Positions 35,217-45,047 are shown, counted from the stretch's first letter. The stretch is 64,000 nt of DNA from Vibrio lentus (GCF_002875945.1 NZ_MCZK01000182.1:1-64000); one strand, 5' to 3'. Numbers and translations are program-made. The notes: generated by a model not told the origin, from the letters alone.

Positions 35217-35330
35217 AGAGATTAAAAGCAGATATGGAAAAATAAAAGCAGATGCGGGATACGGGTGGCGAGATGCGAAGAAATTTAAAGAGCAGATGCG
35301 GGATACGAGTCACGAGATGCGAAGAGAGTT
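35217..35330. repeat. Second locus of the dispersed 42-bp repeat family
   Basis: GCAGATGCGGGATACG starts at 35248 and 35292 (44-bp period), each followed by CGAGATGCGAAGA. A partial copy starts at 35228. On the plus strand these match the minus-strand units of the array at 14461-14628. They lie between the fabV terminator and the end of the YbjL gene. Confidence 0.75.
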
Positions 35331-35454
35331 AAGTGCAGGAGTGGGGACGGAGGCTTGAGCTGCATAAAAACAGGCTATAAAAAAATGCACTAACCCAAAG
35401 ATGAATTAGTGCATTCGAAATATCTAAGCTGGGCTGCTTTTAAAGCAGCAGATG

Positions 35455-37137
35455 CTAGCTAATGATGATGATGAAAGTACCAGCTAAGGTCATCAATATA
35501 TTGGCTATCGCGTACGTACCGGCGTAACCCAGTGCTGGAATGGTTGAGCGAGCGTGGTCATTTACTATGTCCATCGCCGGAGCACAAGTTCGTGCGCCAA
35601 TGATGGCACCAAATAAAAGAGCGCGGTTCATCTTCAACACGTAAGCGCCAACTAAGTAAGCAAAGAATACTGGCAGTACACTCACGACTAGGGCTATACC
35701 GATGACCTGAGGGCCTACTTGCGTTAAGTGTTCAAACATCTTACCGCCGGCACTTAAGCCGATACCGACCATGAAGAACATCAAACCGAGGTCTTTGACC
35801 ATGTTCAATGCCCCCTGAGGCACATAACCGAAAGTAGGGTGGTTCGCTCGTAAGAAGCCAAGCATGATGCCCGATAGAAGTAGGCCAACCGCATTACCTA
35901 AGCCAAATGAAACCTGACCGAATGTCATGGTGATCAAACCAAACAAAATACCGAGAATGAAGAAGCTACAGAAGGCCATCAAATCCGCCATTTGGCTGTG
36001 GATCGAGATGAAACCAATTTTCTCAGCTAGACCGTGAACACGACTCTTTTCACCACTAACCTGCAGTACATCACCTTTAGAAAGCACGATGTTTAAGTCC
36101 ATCGGCATTTCAATTTGAGCACGTACTACGCGGTTAAGGAAACAACCATATTCAGACAGGTTTAAATCTGACAGGCGCTTACCTGCGATGCTGTCACTCT
36201 TAACGACGATCTCTTCTTCCACGATTCGTAGATCGAGAAGGTTACGGTCGAAAACCTCTTTACCGTTACGGAAGCTCGGGTCAAGACGCGCGTGGCTATC
36301 AGGGAAACCAACCAATGCAATTTCATCACCCTCTTGCAGGATCGCATCACCATCAGGGTGGGCAAGAATACCGTTACGACGAATACGCTCGATGTAACAG
36401 CCCGTTTGACGATAAATACCCAGTTCACGCAAGTTCTTACCGTCAGTCCAAGAGATAAGCTCTTGTCCTACGCGGTAAGCTCGTATGATTGGAAGGTAAA
36501 CCTTACGTTGCCCTGAAGCACCTAAGCCACGCTCTTGAGCGATTTGCTCAGCTGAATCGTGTAGGTTAACTTTCTGAAGCTTTGGAATAAGGCGAGCAAA
36601 CATAATCATACTGATTAAGCCAACTAAGTAAGCCATCGCATAACCCACTGATAGGTTTTCGATGATCAGGCCTATATCCATATTTCTTGGTAATTCAGCA
36701 AGTCCAGAATTCAGCGCATCTTGAGCACCTACTAATATCGGCGTTGCTGTTAAGGCGCCCGCCATCATACCTGCGGATAAACCAAAGCCCAGCCCGAGGT
36801 AATGACTGCTGAAATACGTTAAAGCAATTGCGGTAGAGAGCACCACAAGGCTCAGAATGAGATAATGTTTACCGTCTCTAAAGAAGATACCGAAGAAGTT
36901 TGGTCCAGCTTCAATACCCACACAGTAGATGAAAAGCATGAAGCCAATGGTGAGCGCATCAGCGTTAAACGAAAAACCAAGATGTCCCATGATAAGGGAA
37001 GTAATCAGAACACCGATTGAATTGCCGAGTTGGAGGCTACCGAAACGAATTTTACCAATGGCTAATCCAATCGATAAAACAACAAAGATGAGGAGAATGG
37101 GGTTTTGTTCTAACAGAAAAACAACGTCGATATTCAC
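35455..37137 (-). CDS. YbjL-like AspT/YidE transporter with RCK-type domains
   Basis: A 560-residue protein matching E. coli YbjL in length and sequence. Two groups of membrane helices (about 1-190 and 385-560) carry the AspT/YidE duplication motif (FMLFIYCVGIEAGPNF in the first half, MVGIGLSAGG in the second). Two TrkA-C regulatory domains lie between them. The family exchanges carboxylates or amino acids; the substrate of YbjL is unknown. It lies downstream of grxA on the same strand as in E. coli, but a terminator separates the two. Confidence 0.88.
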   Translation of the reverse strand: MNIDVVFLLEQNPILLIFVVLSIGLAIGKIRFGSLQLGNSIGVLITSLIMGHLGFSFNADALTIGFMLFIYCVGIEAGPNFFGIFFRDGKHYLILSLVVLSTAIALTYFSSHYLGLGFGLSAGMMAGALTATPILVGAQDALNSGLAELPRNMDIGLIIENLSVGYAMAYLVGLISMIMFARLIPKLQKVNLHDSAEQIAQERGLGASGQRKVYLPIIRAYRVGQELISWTDGKNLRELGIYRQTGCYIERIRRNGILAHPDGDAILQEGDEIALVGFPDSHARLDPSFRNGKEVFDRNLLDLRIVEEEIVVKSDSIAGKRLSDLNLSEYGCFLNRVVRAQIEMPMDLNIVLSKGDVLQVSGEKSRVHGLAEKIGFISIHSQMADLMAFCSFFILGILFGLITMTFGQVSFGLGNAVGLLLSGIMLGFLRANHPTFGYVPQGALNMVKDLGLMFFMVGIGLSAGGKMFEHLTQVGPQVIGIALVVSVLPVFFAYLVGAYVLKMNRALLFGAIIGARTCAPAMDIVNDHARSTIPALGYAGTYAIANILMTLAGTFIIIIS

Positions 37138-37276
37138 AGTGGTCGCTCAATAATTGGCGTGAAACACAGGGTAAGTTTGAGAGGTGAATTGTATCTAAAT
37201 ATAAATAAATTATAAGCGATATTTTGCTATTTTACTTGATTTTGACCTGATTCTTATTCCGTACGAAAACTTGTTG

Positions 37277-37306
37277 TAAAAAAGCCCGCAACAGTGAGCG
37301 GGCTTT
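37277..37306 (-). terminator. grxA terminator
   Basis: AAAGCCCGC (37281-37289) pairs with GCGGGCTTT (37298-37306). An A-tract precedes it on the plus strand, so it terminates grxA. Confidence 0.85.
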
Positions 37307-37386
37307 CAATAAATCGTACAGTCTAACTCTAAAATTGGTTAGCTGTTTAAGGCTTTAGCCTCGATTCTCGTATGAGAAATCCTAGC

Positions 37387-37650
37387 TTAGTCGAAAAGAC
37401 CTAGGTTTTCTTTTGCGTATGCTTCAAATTCTGTGCAGCCGCCGATGTGGTCTTGATCTATGAAGATTTGTGGCACTGTGTCTACTGGTTTACCAACAGT
37501 CTTCTCTAGGTCAGCTTTGCTGATGCCTTCAGCGTGGATGTCAACGTAACGGTAGTTGAAGTCATCGCGTTTAGCTTTAAGAGTTTCAGCATGCTCTTTT
37601 GCACGAACACAGAATGGGCAAGCAGGGCGACCAAAAATAACTACAAACAT
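37387..37650 (-). CDS. grxA: Glutaredoxin 1 (GrxA)
   Basis: An 87-residue glutaredoxin with the redox motif C-P-F-C in RPACPFCVRAKEHAE, the TVPQIFID cis-proline loop and the HIGGCTEF glutathione site. It reduces disulfides and supports ribonucleotide reductase using glutathione. Sequence and length match E. coli GrxA, and ybjL adjacency is conserved. E. coli grxA is OxyR-regulated; no convincing OxyR site was found here. Confidence 0.93.
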   Translation of the reverse strand: MFVVIFGRPACPFCVRAKEHAETLKAKRDDFNYRYVDIHAEGISKADLEKTVGKPVDTVPQIFIDQDHIGGCTEFEAYAKENLGLFD

Positions 37651-38056
37651 TTAATTTCTCCTAAATACGGGATGAGGCTCGTTAACTCTATTATGTTAAC
37701 TATTCTTTAGTGAATGCCACTCAAAATTTCTTAAAACCAACTATGCCTCAATGCTATGGGGAAATAAAGATGGAATTGCCTCTTAATACGATAGCTTTTA
37801 CCTATCAGCGCAAATATTCACCATAAATAGAAAGGGGCTCGCAAACTGCCCGTCACCATCGTTGAGTACCCACAAATTGAGAGTGTGAATTACCCCTAAA
37901 AATACGACTTTAATCCATCTTTAATGCCACAAGTTGCACTTCGTCAAAAAAAGCTCCTACAGAACGAGGCATCTTAATAGTGATGCACGATACAAAGGCT
38001 AAATTCCAATAACCAAGAGTTCGCAGTTTTGTTTGGTCATAGGCGCAGGAGGCACC
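37651..38056. other. Divergent spacer between grxA and the alcohol dehydrogenase
   Basis: About 406 bp. GTTAAC occurs at 37681-37686 and 37695-37700 with an AT-rich core between, a possible regulatory palindrome near grxA. The rest shows no gene or RNA that I recognise. Confidence 0.5.
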
Positions 38057-39358
38057 ATGTTTCAATTTATGACACCTACAAAGATCATCTTTGGTGATGG
38101 AGCACTTCAGGCTTCATTGTCCCTCTTTAATCAATACGGCTACAGCGTGTTATTGGTTACTGGCAACACGTTAGAACGCACTTCACTGGTCACCGATTAT
38201 CTCGATGCGCAAAACATGCGCTATCAACACATTGCCGTTTCCGGTGAACCCAATATCAAAATGGTCGAAGAGGCCGCTATTTCGGCACGCCGATTTAAGC
38301 CTGATATGGTGGTTGCAATGGGTGGAGGCAGTGCAATTGATATGGGGAAAGCGTTAGCTGCTGTTTTACCGAACCAAGGTAATTTATACGACTATGTAGA
38401 AGTTGTTGGTCGGAATGTACCACTCAAAGCAAAACCACTGCCGTTTATCGCGATTCCTACGACAGCGAGTACAGGCGCTGAAGTCACTAAAAACGCCGTG
38501 CTTAAGTCTGGACAAGATCAAGTCAAAATCAGCCTTCGAAGCCCCGATATGTTAGCCGACGTGGCGATTGTCGACCCGACCTTAACGTACGGCACCAACT
38601 TGTATTTATCAGGACGTGGAGCCATGGATGCCTTTACGCATCTCATGGAAGCATATGTGTGTGGTGAGCCTAATTCGCTCACCGATATGATCTGTGAGGA
38701 AGGGTTACGTAAGTTAAGTGGCTCTGTGGTTAAAGCGTGCGTTTATGATGAACCTCAAGCTCGCTCTGATCTTGCCTTCGCTTCTATGCTGGGTGGAATG
38801 GCGATAACCAATGCCAAGCTTGGTGCCGCGCACGGATTGGCCTCCGCGTTAGGTGGCAAGATATCTGCGCCACACAGTGTTATAACAGCGCGCTTAGCGC
38901 CATTTGTGATGATGGAGAATATCGCGGTCGCGAGAGAGCAACAAAGAAATGACATCTTAGGGCGCTATCAACGAATTGCTCAGATTGTTACTGGAAGTTC
39001 CGAGGCGAAAGAGGAAGACGCGATTGCTTGGTTATCTGAAGTGTTGGACACGCTAAAGCTTCCAAGCTTACTGGAGTTTGGTGTCTGCGAAGCTCAGTTT
39101 GATGAGGTGTCGTCCGATGCGCTTAAGTCTGTTGCGATAAAAGGAAATCCTTTACCGTTGAATCAAGAGAGGCTTGTACATATTCTTCAGCAGGTTTGTG
39201 CGGAATGCGGTTGTGGAGGGGAATACCATGAGGCAGCCTCGATGAATCAAACAGCTCAACTTGCCCCAGAGCAGGCTACGGAGTCGAGTTTTACCATCAT
39301 TAACTCTTATGCGTCTGAGAATAATGTTGTAGAGAAAGGTAATAGCTGGACGATCTAA
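38057..39358 (+). CDS. Iron-containing alcohol dehydrogenase
   Basis: A group III alcohol dehydrogenase of 433 residues. It has the NAD-binding MGGGSAIDMGKALA, the signature IPTTASTGAEVTKNAV, and metal-ligand regions DAFTHLMEAYV and AAHGLASALGGKISAPHS. These enzymes interconvert alcohols and aldehydes; the substrate is not evident. The C-terminal 45 residues, after CGCGGEYHEAA, are a low-complexity tail. AGGAGG seems ideal for the ATG at 38057, favouring it over an upstream in-frame start. It converges on hexR. Confidence 0.88.
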   Translation: MFQFMTPTKIIFGDGALQASLSLFNQYGYSVLLVTGNTLERTSLVTDYLDAQNMRYQHIAVSGEPNIKMVEEAAISARRFKPDMVVAMGGGSAIDMGKALAAVLPNQGNLYDYVEVVGRNVPLKAKPLPFIAIPTTASTGAEVTKNAVLKSGQDQVKISLRSPDMLADVAIVDPTLTYGTNLYLSGRGAMDAFTHLMEAYVCGEPNSLTDMICEEGLRKLSGSVVKACVYDEPQARSDLAFASMLGGMAITNAKLGAAHGLASALGGKISAPHSVITARLAPFVMMENIAVAREQQRNDILGRYQRIAQIVTGSSEAKEEDAIAWLSEVLDTLKLPSLLEFGVCEAQFDEVSSDALKSVAIKGNPLPLNQERLVHILQQVCAECGCGGEYHEAASMNQTAQLAPEQATESSFTIINSYASENNVVEKGNSWTI

Positions 39359-39360
39359 TA

Positions 39361-39381
39361 GCAGAAAGCAGAAAGCAGAAA
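39361..39381 (+). repeat. Three tandem GCAGAAA heptamers
   Basis: GCAGAAA is repeated three times directly after the alcohol dehydrogenase stop codon. It resembles the AAAGCAGA part of the dispersed repeat family and may be a degenerate trace of it. Confidence 0.4.
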
Positions 39382-39426
39382 CATAAAACACATATAACGA
39401 GAAAGCTAAGCTAACTCAGGACAAAT

Positions 39427-39454
39427 AAAAACGGAGCACTAGGCTCCGTTTTTT
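39427..39454. terminator. Bidirectional terminator between the dehydrogenase and hexR
   Basis: AAAAACGGAGC (39427-39437) pairs with GCTCCGTTTTT (39443-39453) around a five-base loop. Confidence 0.9.
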
Positions 39455-39487
39455 AATTCAACTTGTTATCAGTTCTGTCTTCGCAGA

Positions 39488-40342
39488 TTAGAACTGAGAG
39501 TATTTCTCGTAACGTGAATCACGAAGTGACTCTTTCACACGCTTTAGGTTCTCTCTGAAGCCAGAACCACGACGAAGCGTAAAGCCTGTCGCTAACACGT
39601 CGATAACCGTCATCTGAACAACGCGGCTTGCCATTGGCATATAAACGTCAGTGTCTTCCGGAACATCCAGAGAAATAGATAACGAGCTCGCTTTATCTAG
39701 AGGAGAATCTTTTGCTGTGATAGCAATAACGGTCGCACCGTTTTCACGAGCCAGGTTCGCAATCTCAACTTGGCTTTTAGTACGGCCAGTGTGAGAGATA
39801 AGAACAATAACATCGTTATCACTGCAGTTAATGCAGCTCATTCGTTGCATCACAATGTCTTCAAAACACGTGATAGGGATATTAAAACGAATAAACTTGT
39901 TTTGAGCGTCTTTCGCTACAGCAGAAGATGCACCCAAGCCAAAAAACGAAATGCGTTTTGCTTGAGTCAGCAAGTCAACCGCTCGGTTTACTTGCATCGC
40001 GTCTAGACTGTTTTTAGCAACATCCAGACAAGCCATAGTCGATTCGAAAATCTTATGCGTGTAAGCATCAGGGCCATCGTCTTCTTCAACATTACGGTTC
40101 ACGTAAGGTGTACCGTTCGCCAAGCTTTGAGCTAGGTGAAGTTTAAAGTCAGGAAAGCCTTTAGTGTCTAAACGACGACAGAAACGGTTAACTGTAGGCT
40201 CACTTACGTCAGCCATTTTAGCTAAGGTAGCAATGCTAGAATGAATTGCAGTTTGAGGGGAAGCCATAATTACTTCGGCTACTTTACGCTCAGACTTGCT
40301 GAAATTTTCCAGGTTTTTTTGTATTTTTTCTAATGTATTCAT
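39488..40342 (-). CDS. hexR: HexR, RpiR-family regulator of central carbon metabolism
   Basis: A 284-residue regulator. The N-terminal RpiR helix-turn-helix (LEKIQKNLENFSKSERKVAEVI, VSEPTVNRFCRRL) and the sugar-phosphate SIS domain (SFFGLGASSAVAKDA, VLISHTGRTKSQVE) match E. coli HexR closely. HexR senses 2-keto-3-deoxy-6-phosphogluconate and controls glycolytic and Entner-Doudoroff genes. The start giving MNTLEKIQ fits the family; a GTG three codons earlier also exists. Confidence 0.93.
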   Translation of the reverse strand: MNTLEKIQKNLENFSKSERKVAEVIMASPQTAIHSSIATLAKMADVSEPTVNRFCRRLDTKGFPDFKLHLAQSLANGTPYVNRNVEEDDGPDAYTHKIFESTMACLDVAKNSLDAMQVNRAVDLLTQAKRISFFGLGASSAVAKDAQNKFIRFNIPITCFEDIVMQRMSCINCSDNDVIVLISHTGRTKSQVEIANLARENGATVIAITAKDSPLDKASSLSISLDVPEDTDVYMPMASRVVQMTVIDVLATGFTLRRGSGFRENLKRVKESLRDSRYEKYSQF

Positions 40343-40700
40343 AGTGTTCACGAGGGTATAGAGAACAACTTGCTAGTTAATATCGTTTACCAGGGGGTAT
40401 GGCTGAAGCAAATATCAGTAAAACAGAACCTAAAACAATGAGAGGTTTGCAATTACTGCTGCGTCAAATGGATATCAAGCTAACTAGCACCATAGAGTCA
40501 GTATAAACCCAACATACTATTAACTAATACAAAAACACGGCATGAATGCTTAAGAATATGACAAACCTCAACAAAATTTTAGAAAACTACAGAATTGGAA
40601 GAGAGTTTGAGCAAAAAGAATGCAAATTGAGTATGAACTGACAGCTTAGTTACATCAAAAAGAAAGAAATTTTCAAATTGATGCAACTAAAATTGAATGA
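40343..40700. other. Spacer between panP and hexR
   Basis: About 358 bp carrying the hexR promoter and the panP 3' end. A 35-codon frame at 40399-40506 on the plus strand starts at an ATG only one base after a G-run, and was not accepted as a gene. No clear panP terminator was seen. Confidence 0.45.
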
Positions 40701-42344
40701 CTATGCGTTGATTTGCGTAACCAGTTTGTTGATTTTGCCCATCAGGTTTGGTGCAAGTTTAGAGATTTCACGCTGTTCTTCAAGCACAGAGGTGAGTATC
40801 TCATTGCCTGTAAGCGGGTTTGCCAATACAACACGGAAAACAATAATCGGTTGATGTGACCAAGCTTCTGGATTCAAGCGGGTTCTGGAGACAAAAGATT
40901 TGCCAGTTTCACGCTGTTTCTTCTGAATAAATTTAGTGAGCTCATTGAGTAACTCATTCAATTCAACACGTTGTTGAGCACCAGCTTTTAGCAATGCAGC
41001 TTTTACTGATTCAGGGAGGTAGCGATACGTCAGTAGACACAGCTCTGGCTCAGACACTAACTCAAAATCACTTTGTTCTTTAATCAGGTCAGCGAAGTAA
41101 CGTGCTTTGTTGATGCTTTGGTCGATCAGCAGCTCATAGCCAGGGCGGCTGATGATGTGCATTGACGCATAAACGAGCATCGCCATACCGGAACGAGAGC
41201 CTTCTAGAGTGTGGCTACCTAGGTCTTTCGAACCCTTACGCAATATGTATTGAGCATGATGTTCAATTGCTGTCATCGCGTCTGGCTTCTTAAACAAAAC
41301 CATACCTGCACCCATAGGGATGTAGAGCTGTTTATGTGCATCTATTGTCACAGAGTCCGCTAACTCAATACCATCAAGTAAATGACGGTGATTGTTCGAC
41401 ATCAGCGTTGCGCCGCCCCAAGCAGCATCCACGTGGAAGTGGCAGTCAGACTCGGCACACACCTCTGCAATTTCTCTTAGAGGATCGATATTGCCAGTTT
41501 CGGTCGTACCTGCGACGCCAATGACGGCGAAAGGCTTAATCTTGTTCTGCTTAAGCTGTTCGATCTTGAGTCTCAGGTCGTCAGTGCAAATACGATTATT
41601 GTTATCCGTTTTTACTGAAACAAGGCCTTCTTGGCCAATACCGAGTACATCGGCTGCTTTTTTCAGAGAATAGTGACCACGTTCAGAAACCAAAATAGCG
41701 AGACCTTCGTAGTCGTAGTGCTTCATGGCTTTGAACAAGCCTTCTTTCTCTACACCTTTAAACGAGCCTTGCGCTTTCAACGCATTATTACGAGCAACCC
41801 AAAGCGCAGTGATGTTCGCGATGGTACCGCCAGAACAAAACGCACCTAAAGAGTGGTTGGCGCTGTGCATCCAACGAGAATAAAACTGGTCGCTGTCTTG
41901 ATAGATCAAACGGTGCAACATCCCCAAAACTTGGCGTTCAAGAGGAGTGAAAGCTTTTGACGTTTCGATTTTTACTAGATTCTGATTCAACGCAATCATT
42001 ATTTTAGACAGCGGCATCAGGAAATAGGGTAGTGCAGACGTCATGTGGCCAATAAAACTTGGCGACGACGTATGTACAGAATGAGATACAAGAGAATCGA
42101 GGAGATGCTCGGTATGTTCTGAAACAAACTCAGGCTGCTCAGGGATATGAGCATTCGAAAAATCTTTCTCAATCTCACGCAATGGCTTTTCTTCAGCCAC
42201 AATGTGTTCACGTAAGAATTGATTCAGGTTTCGTGAAAGTTTGTCTTCGATTTGAGTGAGTGTTGAATCTGGGCCTTCAGGTACTGTAAAGATACGTAGA
42301 AGACTGTCGAAGCTAACATCTGCTGTTTTTTGTTCCGTAACCAT
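40701..42344 (-). CDS. panP: PLP-dependent aspartate 1-decarboxylase PanP
   Basis: A 547-residue group II decarboxylase related to glutamate decarboxylases. Key regions are GTIANITALWVARN, HFHVDAAWGGA and the PLP lysine in TIDAHKQLYIPMG. In Vibrio and relatives lacking PanD, this family (PanP) makes beta-alanine for coenzyme A from aspartate. The ATG at 42344 fits the family start MVTEQK; upstream in-frame codons give a basic leader without homology. It is separated from hexR by a long spacer and is probably monocistronic. The substrate is assigned by family. Confidence 0.85.
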   Translation of the reverse strand: MVTEQKTADVSFDSLLRIFTVPEGPDSTLTQIEDKLSRNLNQFLREHIVAEEKPLREIEKDFSNAHIPEQPEFVSEHTEHLLDSLVSHSVHTSSPSFIGHMTSALPYFLMPLSKIMIALNQNLVKIETSKAFTPLERQVLGMLHRLIYQDSDQFYSRWMHSANHSLGAFCSGGTIANITALWVARNNALKAQGSFKGVEKEGLFKAMKHYDYEGLAILVSERGHYSLKKAADVLGIGQEGLVSVKTDNNNRICTDDLRLKIEQLKQNKIKPFAVIGVAGTTETGNIDPLREIAEVCAESDCHFHVDAAWGGATLMSNNHRHLLDGIELADSVTIDAHKQLYIPMGAGMVLFKKPDAMTAIEHHAQYILRKGSKDLGSHTLEGSRSGMAMLVYASMHIISRPGYELLIDQSINKARYFADLIKEQSDFELVSEPELCLLTYRYLPESVKAALLKAGAQQRVELNELLNELTKFIQKKQRETGKSFVSRTRLNPEAWSHQPIIVFRVVLANPLTGNEILTSVLEEQREISKLAPNLMGKINKLVTQINA

Positions 42345-42462
42345 AGCAAGCGAGTTATTTTTCTTATATTGACGCGAGCGGGACAATTTAAACGAAAACG
42401 GGAACAATGTCCCGTCTTAATTATGAAATCCAACTTCCCACAAAAGCATAGTAAATCAAGGG

Positions 42463-42990
42463 TTATTTACACTTGATCGCTTCAAGTTTAGCAATCGACT
42501 GATTGTAACGCTGCAGTGCAGTATCGATTTGCTTAGGGTGGCTCAGTAGCTCAGCAAAAGCTGAACGTAGCTCGTAGTTTTGAGCGTGAGGGGTTGATTG
42601 ACGGTCATCGAACGTCTGCTTCGCAATTTTTCCAAGCTCATCATCACGTGTTGATAGCGTCTTAATATCGTGCTGTTCTAGTTGTAACCAACCTTCAACC
42701 GACTGTGCTGTCGCAACTTTGCTTGAATCATTCACTAAGTAGTAGTTTACCGCAGCGCGGTTGAGTTCAAAGTGGTGTTTACGACCTTCTAGGAACCACT
42801 CACTGACTTCTTTGAGCTCTGGGTATTGCTCAGATGTTAATGCAGCAAGATCAGCATACCAGTTCAAAGAAGCGTCGATGTACGCATCATACTTTGTTGA
42901 TTGGCATTGGTTTGTTTCAGACATTGAATCTGCTGCAAAAGAGAAAGTAGAAGTTGAAGCTAGCAGTAATGCGACGCAAAGGCGTTTCAT
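42463..42990 (-). CDS. Secreted protein of unknown function
   Basis: A 175-residue protein with a clear Sec signal peptide (MKRLCVALLLASTSTFSFAA, cleavage near 20). The mature part is mostly helical with two cysteines (CQSTKY near the start and CK at the end) that could form a disulfide. I do not recognise the family. It is a single gene upstream of panP on the same strand, 118 bp away. A periplasmic location is inferred. Confidence 0.7.
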   Translation of the reverse strand: MKRLCVALLLASTSTFSFAADSMSETNQCQSTKYDAYIDASLNWYADLAALTSEQYPELKEVSEWFLEGRKHHFELNRAAVNYYLVNDSSKVATAQSVEGWLQLEQHDIKTLSTRDDELGKIAKQTFDDRQSTPHAQNYELRSAFAELLSHPKQIDTALQRYNQSIAKLEAIKCK

Positions 42991-43165
42991 AGTGGTTCCT
43001 TTTGTAAGTTTATTCTTTTTAGAACTTTGTCGTTACAGAGTACCGTGATCATTATTTGTTGAGCAATGACACTTAGTGTCTTTTTATTTCGGTAACTGTA
43101 TCGGTATCTTGGGCTTTGGTACTAAGAAATGCATTCTAATCTAAAACAATCGCTATTCCTGCGAT

Positions 43166-44071
43166 CTAGTTAGCAAGAGATACAAAGAACAACATCATAA
43201 TCGGGACGAGAAGACTCAATATAAACCCGCTGACGATGGCGATTGGGACACATCGAACGCCGCCTGTTGTTTGAATGACAGGCAAAGTGAAGTCCATTGC
43301 GGTCGCACCAGCATAGCCAATAGAAGTACACGGATAACTGCGAATCAGCACTGGGATCAGCACTAGGGCAACCAACTCTCTCAGCAGCTCAAGCATGAAC
43401 GATGCACCACCATAGACAGGGCCAAAAGCGTCACCCATTAGAATGCCTGCCAGGGAATACCAACCGAATCCGGATGACATAGCTAAAGCTTTAAAGAGGG
43501 GTATATCAAGTAAGTAAGCGGCAATCACGCCACCGATCATTGAGGTCACGATAATCGTAAGAGCGATCACCATGCCGTGTTTGTTCAGTAAGATTTGTCT
43601 AAGGGTCAATCCACTATTGCGCAGTTGAATGCCAATAAAGAACAGAAGAACGAATAGAATCCATTCACTTGCCGTATCGACCCAATCAAGCCCGATCGGG
43701 AGAACCAAGCCCGCGATGAGGCCAGAGCCGACCACCAGAATCAACTTAGCGGATTCCATCGCCATTGATGATAGCGGGAGCTTTTTCTGGCTGCTGTCAG
43801 TTTTAAGCGGCAGTAATTTATCGATTGCTGGCAGCGCCATTAGGTTGCATACGCTTAAACAGACAAAGAAAGTGACAGTATAAAGAAGGATTGTCTGTAG
43901 ATTACTGCCTAGGTTATCGAGTGCGGCTAAGCTCAGCCCCATAAGCGATAGGATTACGTAGATCAGCCTAGACGTCGAGCGATTAATGAACTCTAACGTC
44001 TGGGTGTTTGATATAGAAAAAAGATACCCCACGACGAGTGGCGCAAATATAAAGATCATCCCTGTAAACAT
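43166..44071 (-). CDS. lysO: Lysine exporter LysO (YbjE)
   Basis: A 301-residue membrane protein of the LysO family, close to E. coli LysO (299), which exports lysine and its toxic analogue thialysine. It has about eight helices and the conserved SSGFGWYSLAGILMGDAFGP and GGASFMLELLRE segments followed by GATAMDFTLPVI. The gene follows the HDOD gene on the same strand by 55 bp. No regulatory RNA was identified. Confidence 0.88.
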   Translation of the reverse strand: MFTGMIFIFAPLVVGYLFSISNTQTLEFINRSTSRLIYVILSLMGLSLAALDNLGSNLQTILLYTVTFFVCLSVCNLMALPAIDKLLPLKTDSSQKKLPLSSMAMESAKLILVVGSGLIAGLVLPIGLDWVDTASEWILFVLLFFIGIQLRNSGLTLRQILLNKHGMVIALTIIVTSMIGGVIAAYLLDIPLFKALAMSSGFGWYSLAGILMGDAFGPVYGGASFMLELLRELVALVLIPVLIRSYPCTSIGYAGATAMDFTLPVIQTTGGVRCVPIAIVSGFILSLLVPIMMLFFVSLAN

Positions 44072-44126
44072 GCTTTCCCTTTTGCATTTACTTACTATTA
44101 CAACTACTTAGCAATTCTACGGTGAC

Positions 44127-45047
44127 TTAGAAGCCGCTAGCGTTGATAACGTCGCTTAGCTTTGCATTAAAATCATTTTTACTCAAGTTGCTTAATTTAT
44201 AAAGAACTTCGGCACCCGTGACATTAAGCTCCACTTCATGTTCATCGATGTTTTCATCCTTGTTTCTAAACATCAAAAGGTGATTGGCAATTCGTGCAAT
44301 ATCAAGATAAGACACTTCGCGCTCTTCTTGCTGATTGATGGTGTTACTACACACATCAATGAAGTCACTGTCGAATCCCCAACGTCTAAGAACCAGCTTA
44401 CTGGTTGCAGAGCATTGGCCTTGGAATATTTGCAGAGCGATATCGTGGTCTAGGTAGTTCCCATTTTCGAGATAGAGGTGATACTCACTTACTAGGCAGA
44501 ACAAATCAATATCGGCTAATAGCCCGACGAGTAGAGATTTCTCATGCTCGAGGTAGCGATATTCGATAGGGGACAGTTCTTTGAAGCTATTGGTAACCAG
44601 TACCATCGTCGCGCCAAGTTCTTTTGAAATAGAAGCGCTTTGCATCAAAACCTGATTACATTCGTGGTTTAGATTCACAGAATGCTTAAGCTGTTCGATA
44701 GCTTGGGCGGTAACGATGTCTCTTACTCTCAATATGCCTAAGCGTGATACTGCCGTCATAATGTCGACACAGGTGATATTCCGTCTGTTAAATACCACAG
44801 AGTTAGCAACGCGAATCACGATAGCTGTGAGGCCAGGGTCTTCAAGTAAGCACTCAGCAACCTCGGCAATGCCCGTTGAATCTTGGGTGCATAATTTTTG
44901 AATTTTTAAGACGACTTCAGGGATAGGAGGAAGGGTTATTTTTCCCGCTGAGATAGAATGGCCAACAAGTTGGGCAAACTCTGATTCTAGACCCTTTAAG
45001 AGAAGAGCCTTATTTTGTGGTAGCCAGAAAAACGATAAATGATTCAT
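44127..45047 (-). CDS. HDOD-domain protein
   Basis: A protein of about 306 residues with an HDOD domain (about 35-240), recognisable from LPPIPEVVLKIQKL, DPGLTAIVIRVANS and MTAVSRLGILRVRDIV. HDOD proteins are HD-superfamily relatives used in signal transduction, often without catalytic activity. The HD residues are not evident. The start at 45047 (MNHLSFFW) avoids a Cys-rich leader from an upstream in-frame codon. Its partner is unknown. Confidence 0.8.
   Translation of the reverse strand: MNHLSFFWLPQNKALLLKGLESEFAQLVGHSISAGKITLPPIPEVVLKIQKLCTQDSTGIAEVAECLLEDPGLTAIVIRVANSVVFNRRNITCVDIMTAVSRLGILRVRDIVTAQAIEQLKHSVNLNHECNQVLMQSASISKELGATMVLVTNSFKELSPIEYRYLEHEKSLLVGLLADIDLFCLVSEYHLYLENGNYLDHDIALQIFQGQCSATSKLVLRRWGFDSDFIDVCSNTINQQEEREVSYLDIARIANHLLMFRNKDENIDEHEVELNVTGAEVLYKLSNLSKNDFNAKLSDVINASGF

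Larger units (their letters stand above)
35147..35454. other. Spacer with the fabV terminator and a repeat array
   Basis: About 308 bp between convergent genes. It contains the fabV terminator and the second locus of the dispersed repeat family. No gene was seen. Confidence 0.6.

Noticed and set aside
37651..37760. OxyR-type site for grxA
   Set aside because: Scattered ATAG/CTAT tetramers do not keep the required seven-base spacing.
40399..40506. 35-codon frame between panP and hexR
   Set aside because: The G-run before the ATG is too close to act as a Shine-Dalgarno and no domain is recognised; conservation in other vibrios would be needed.
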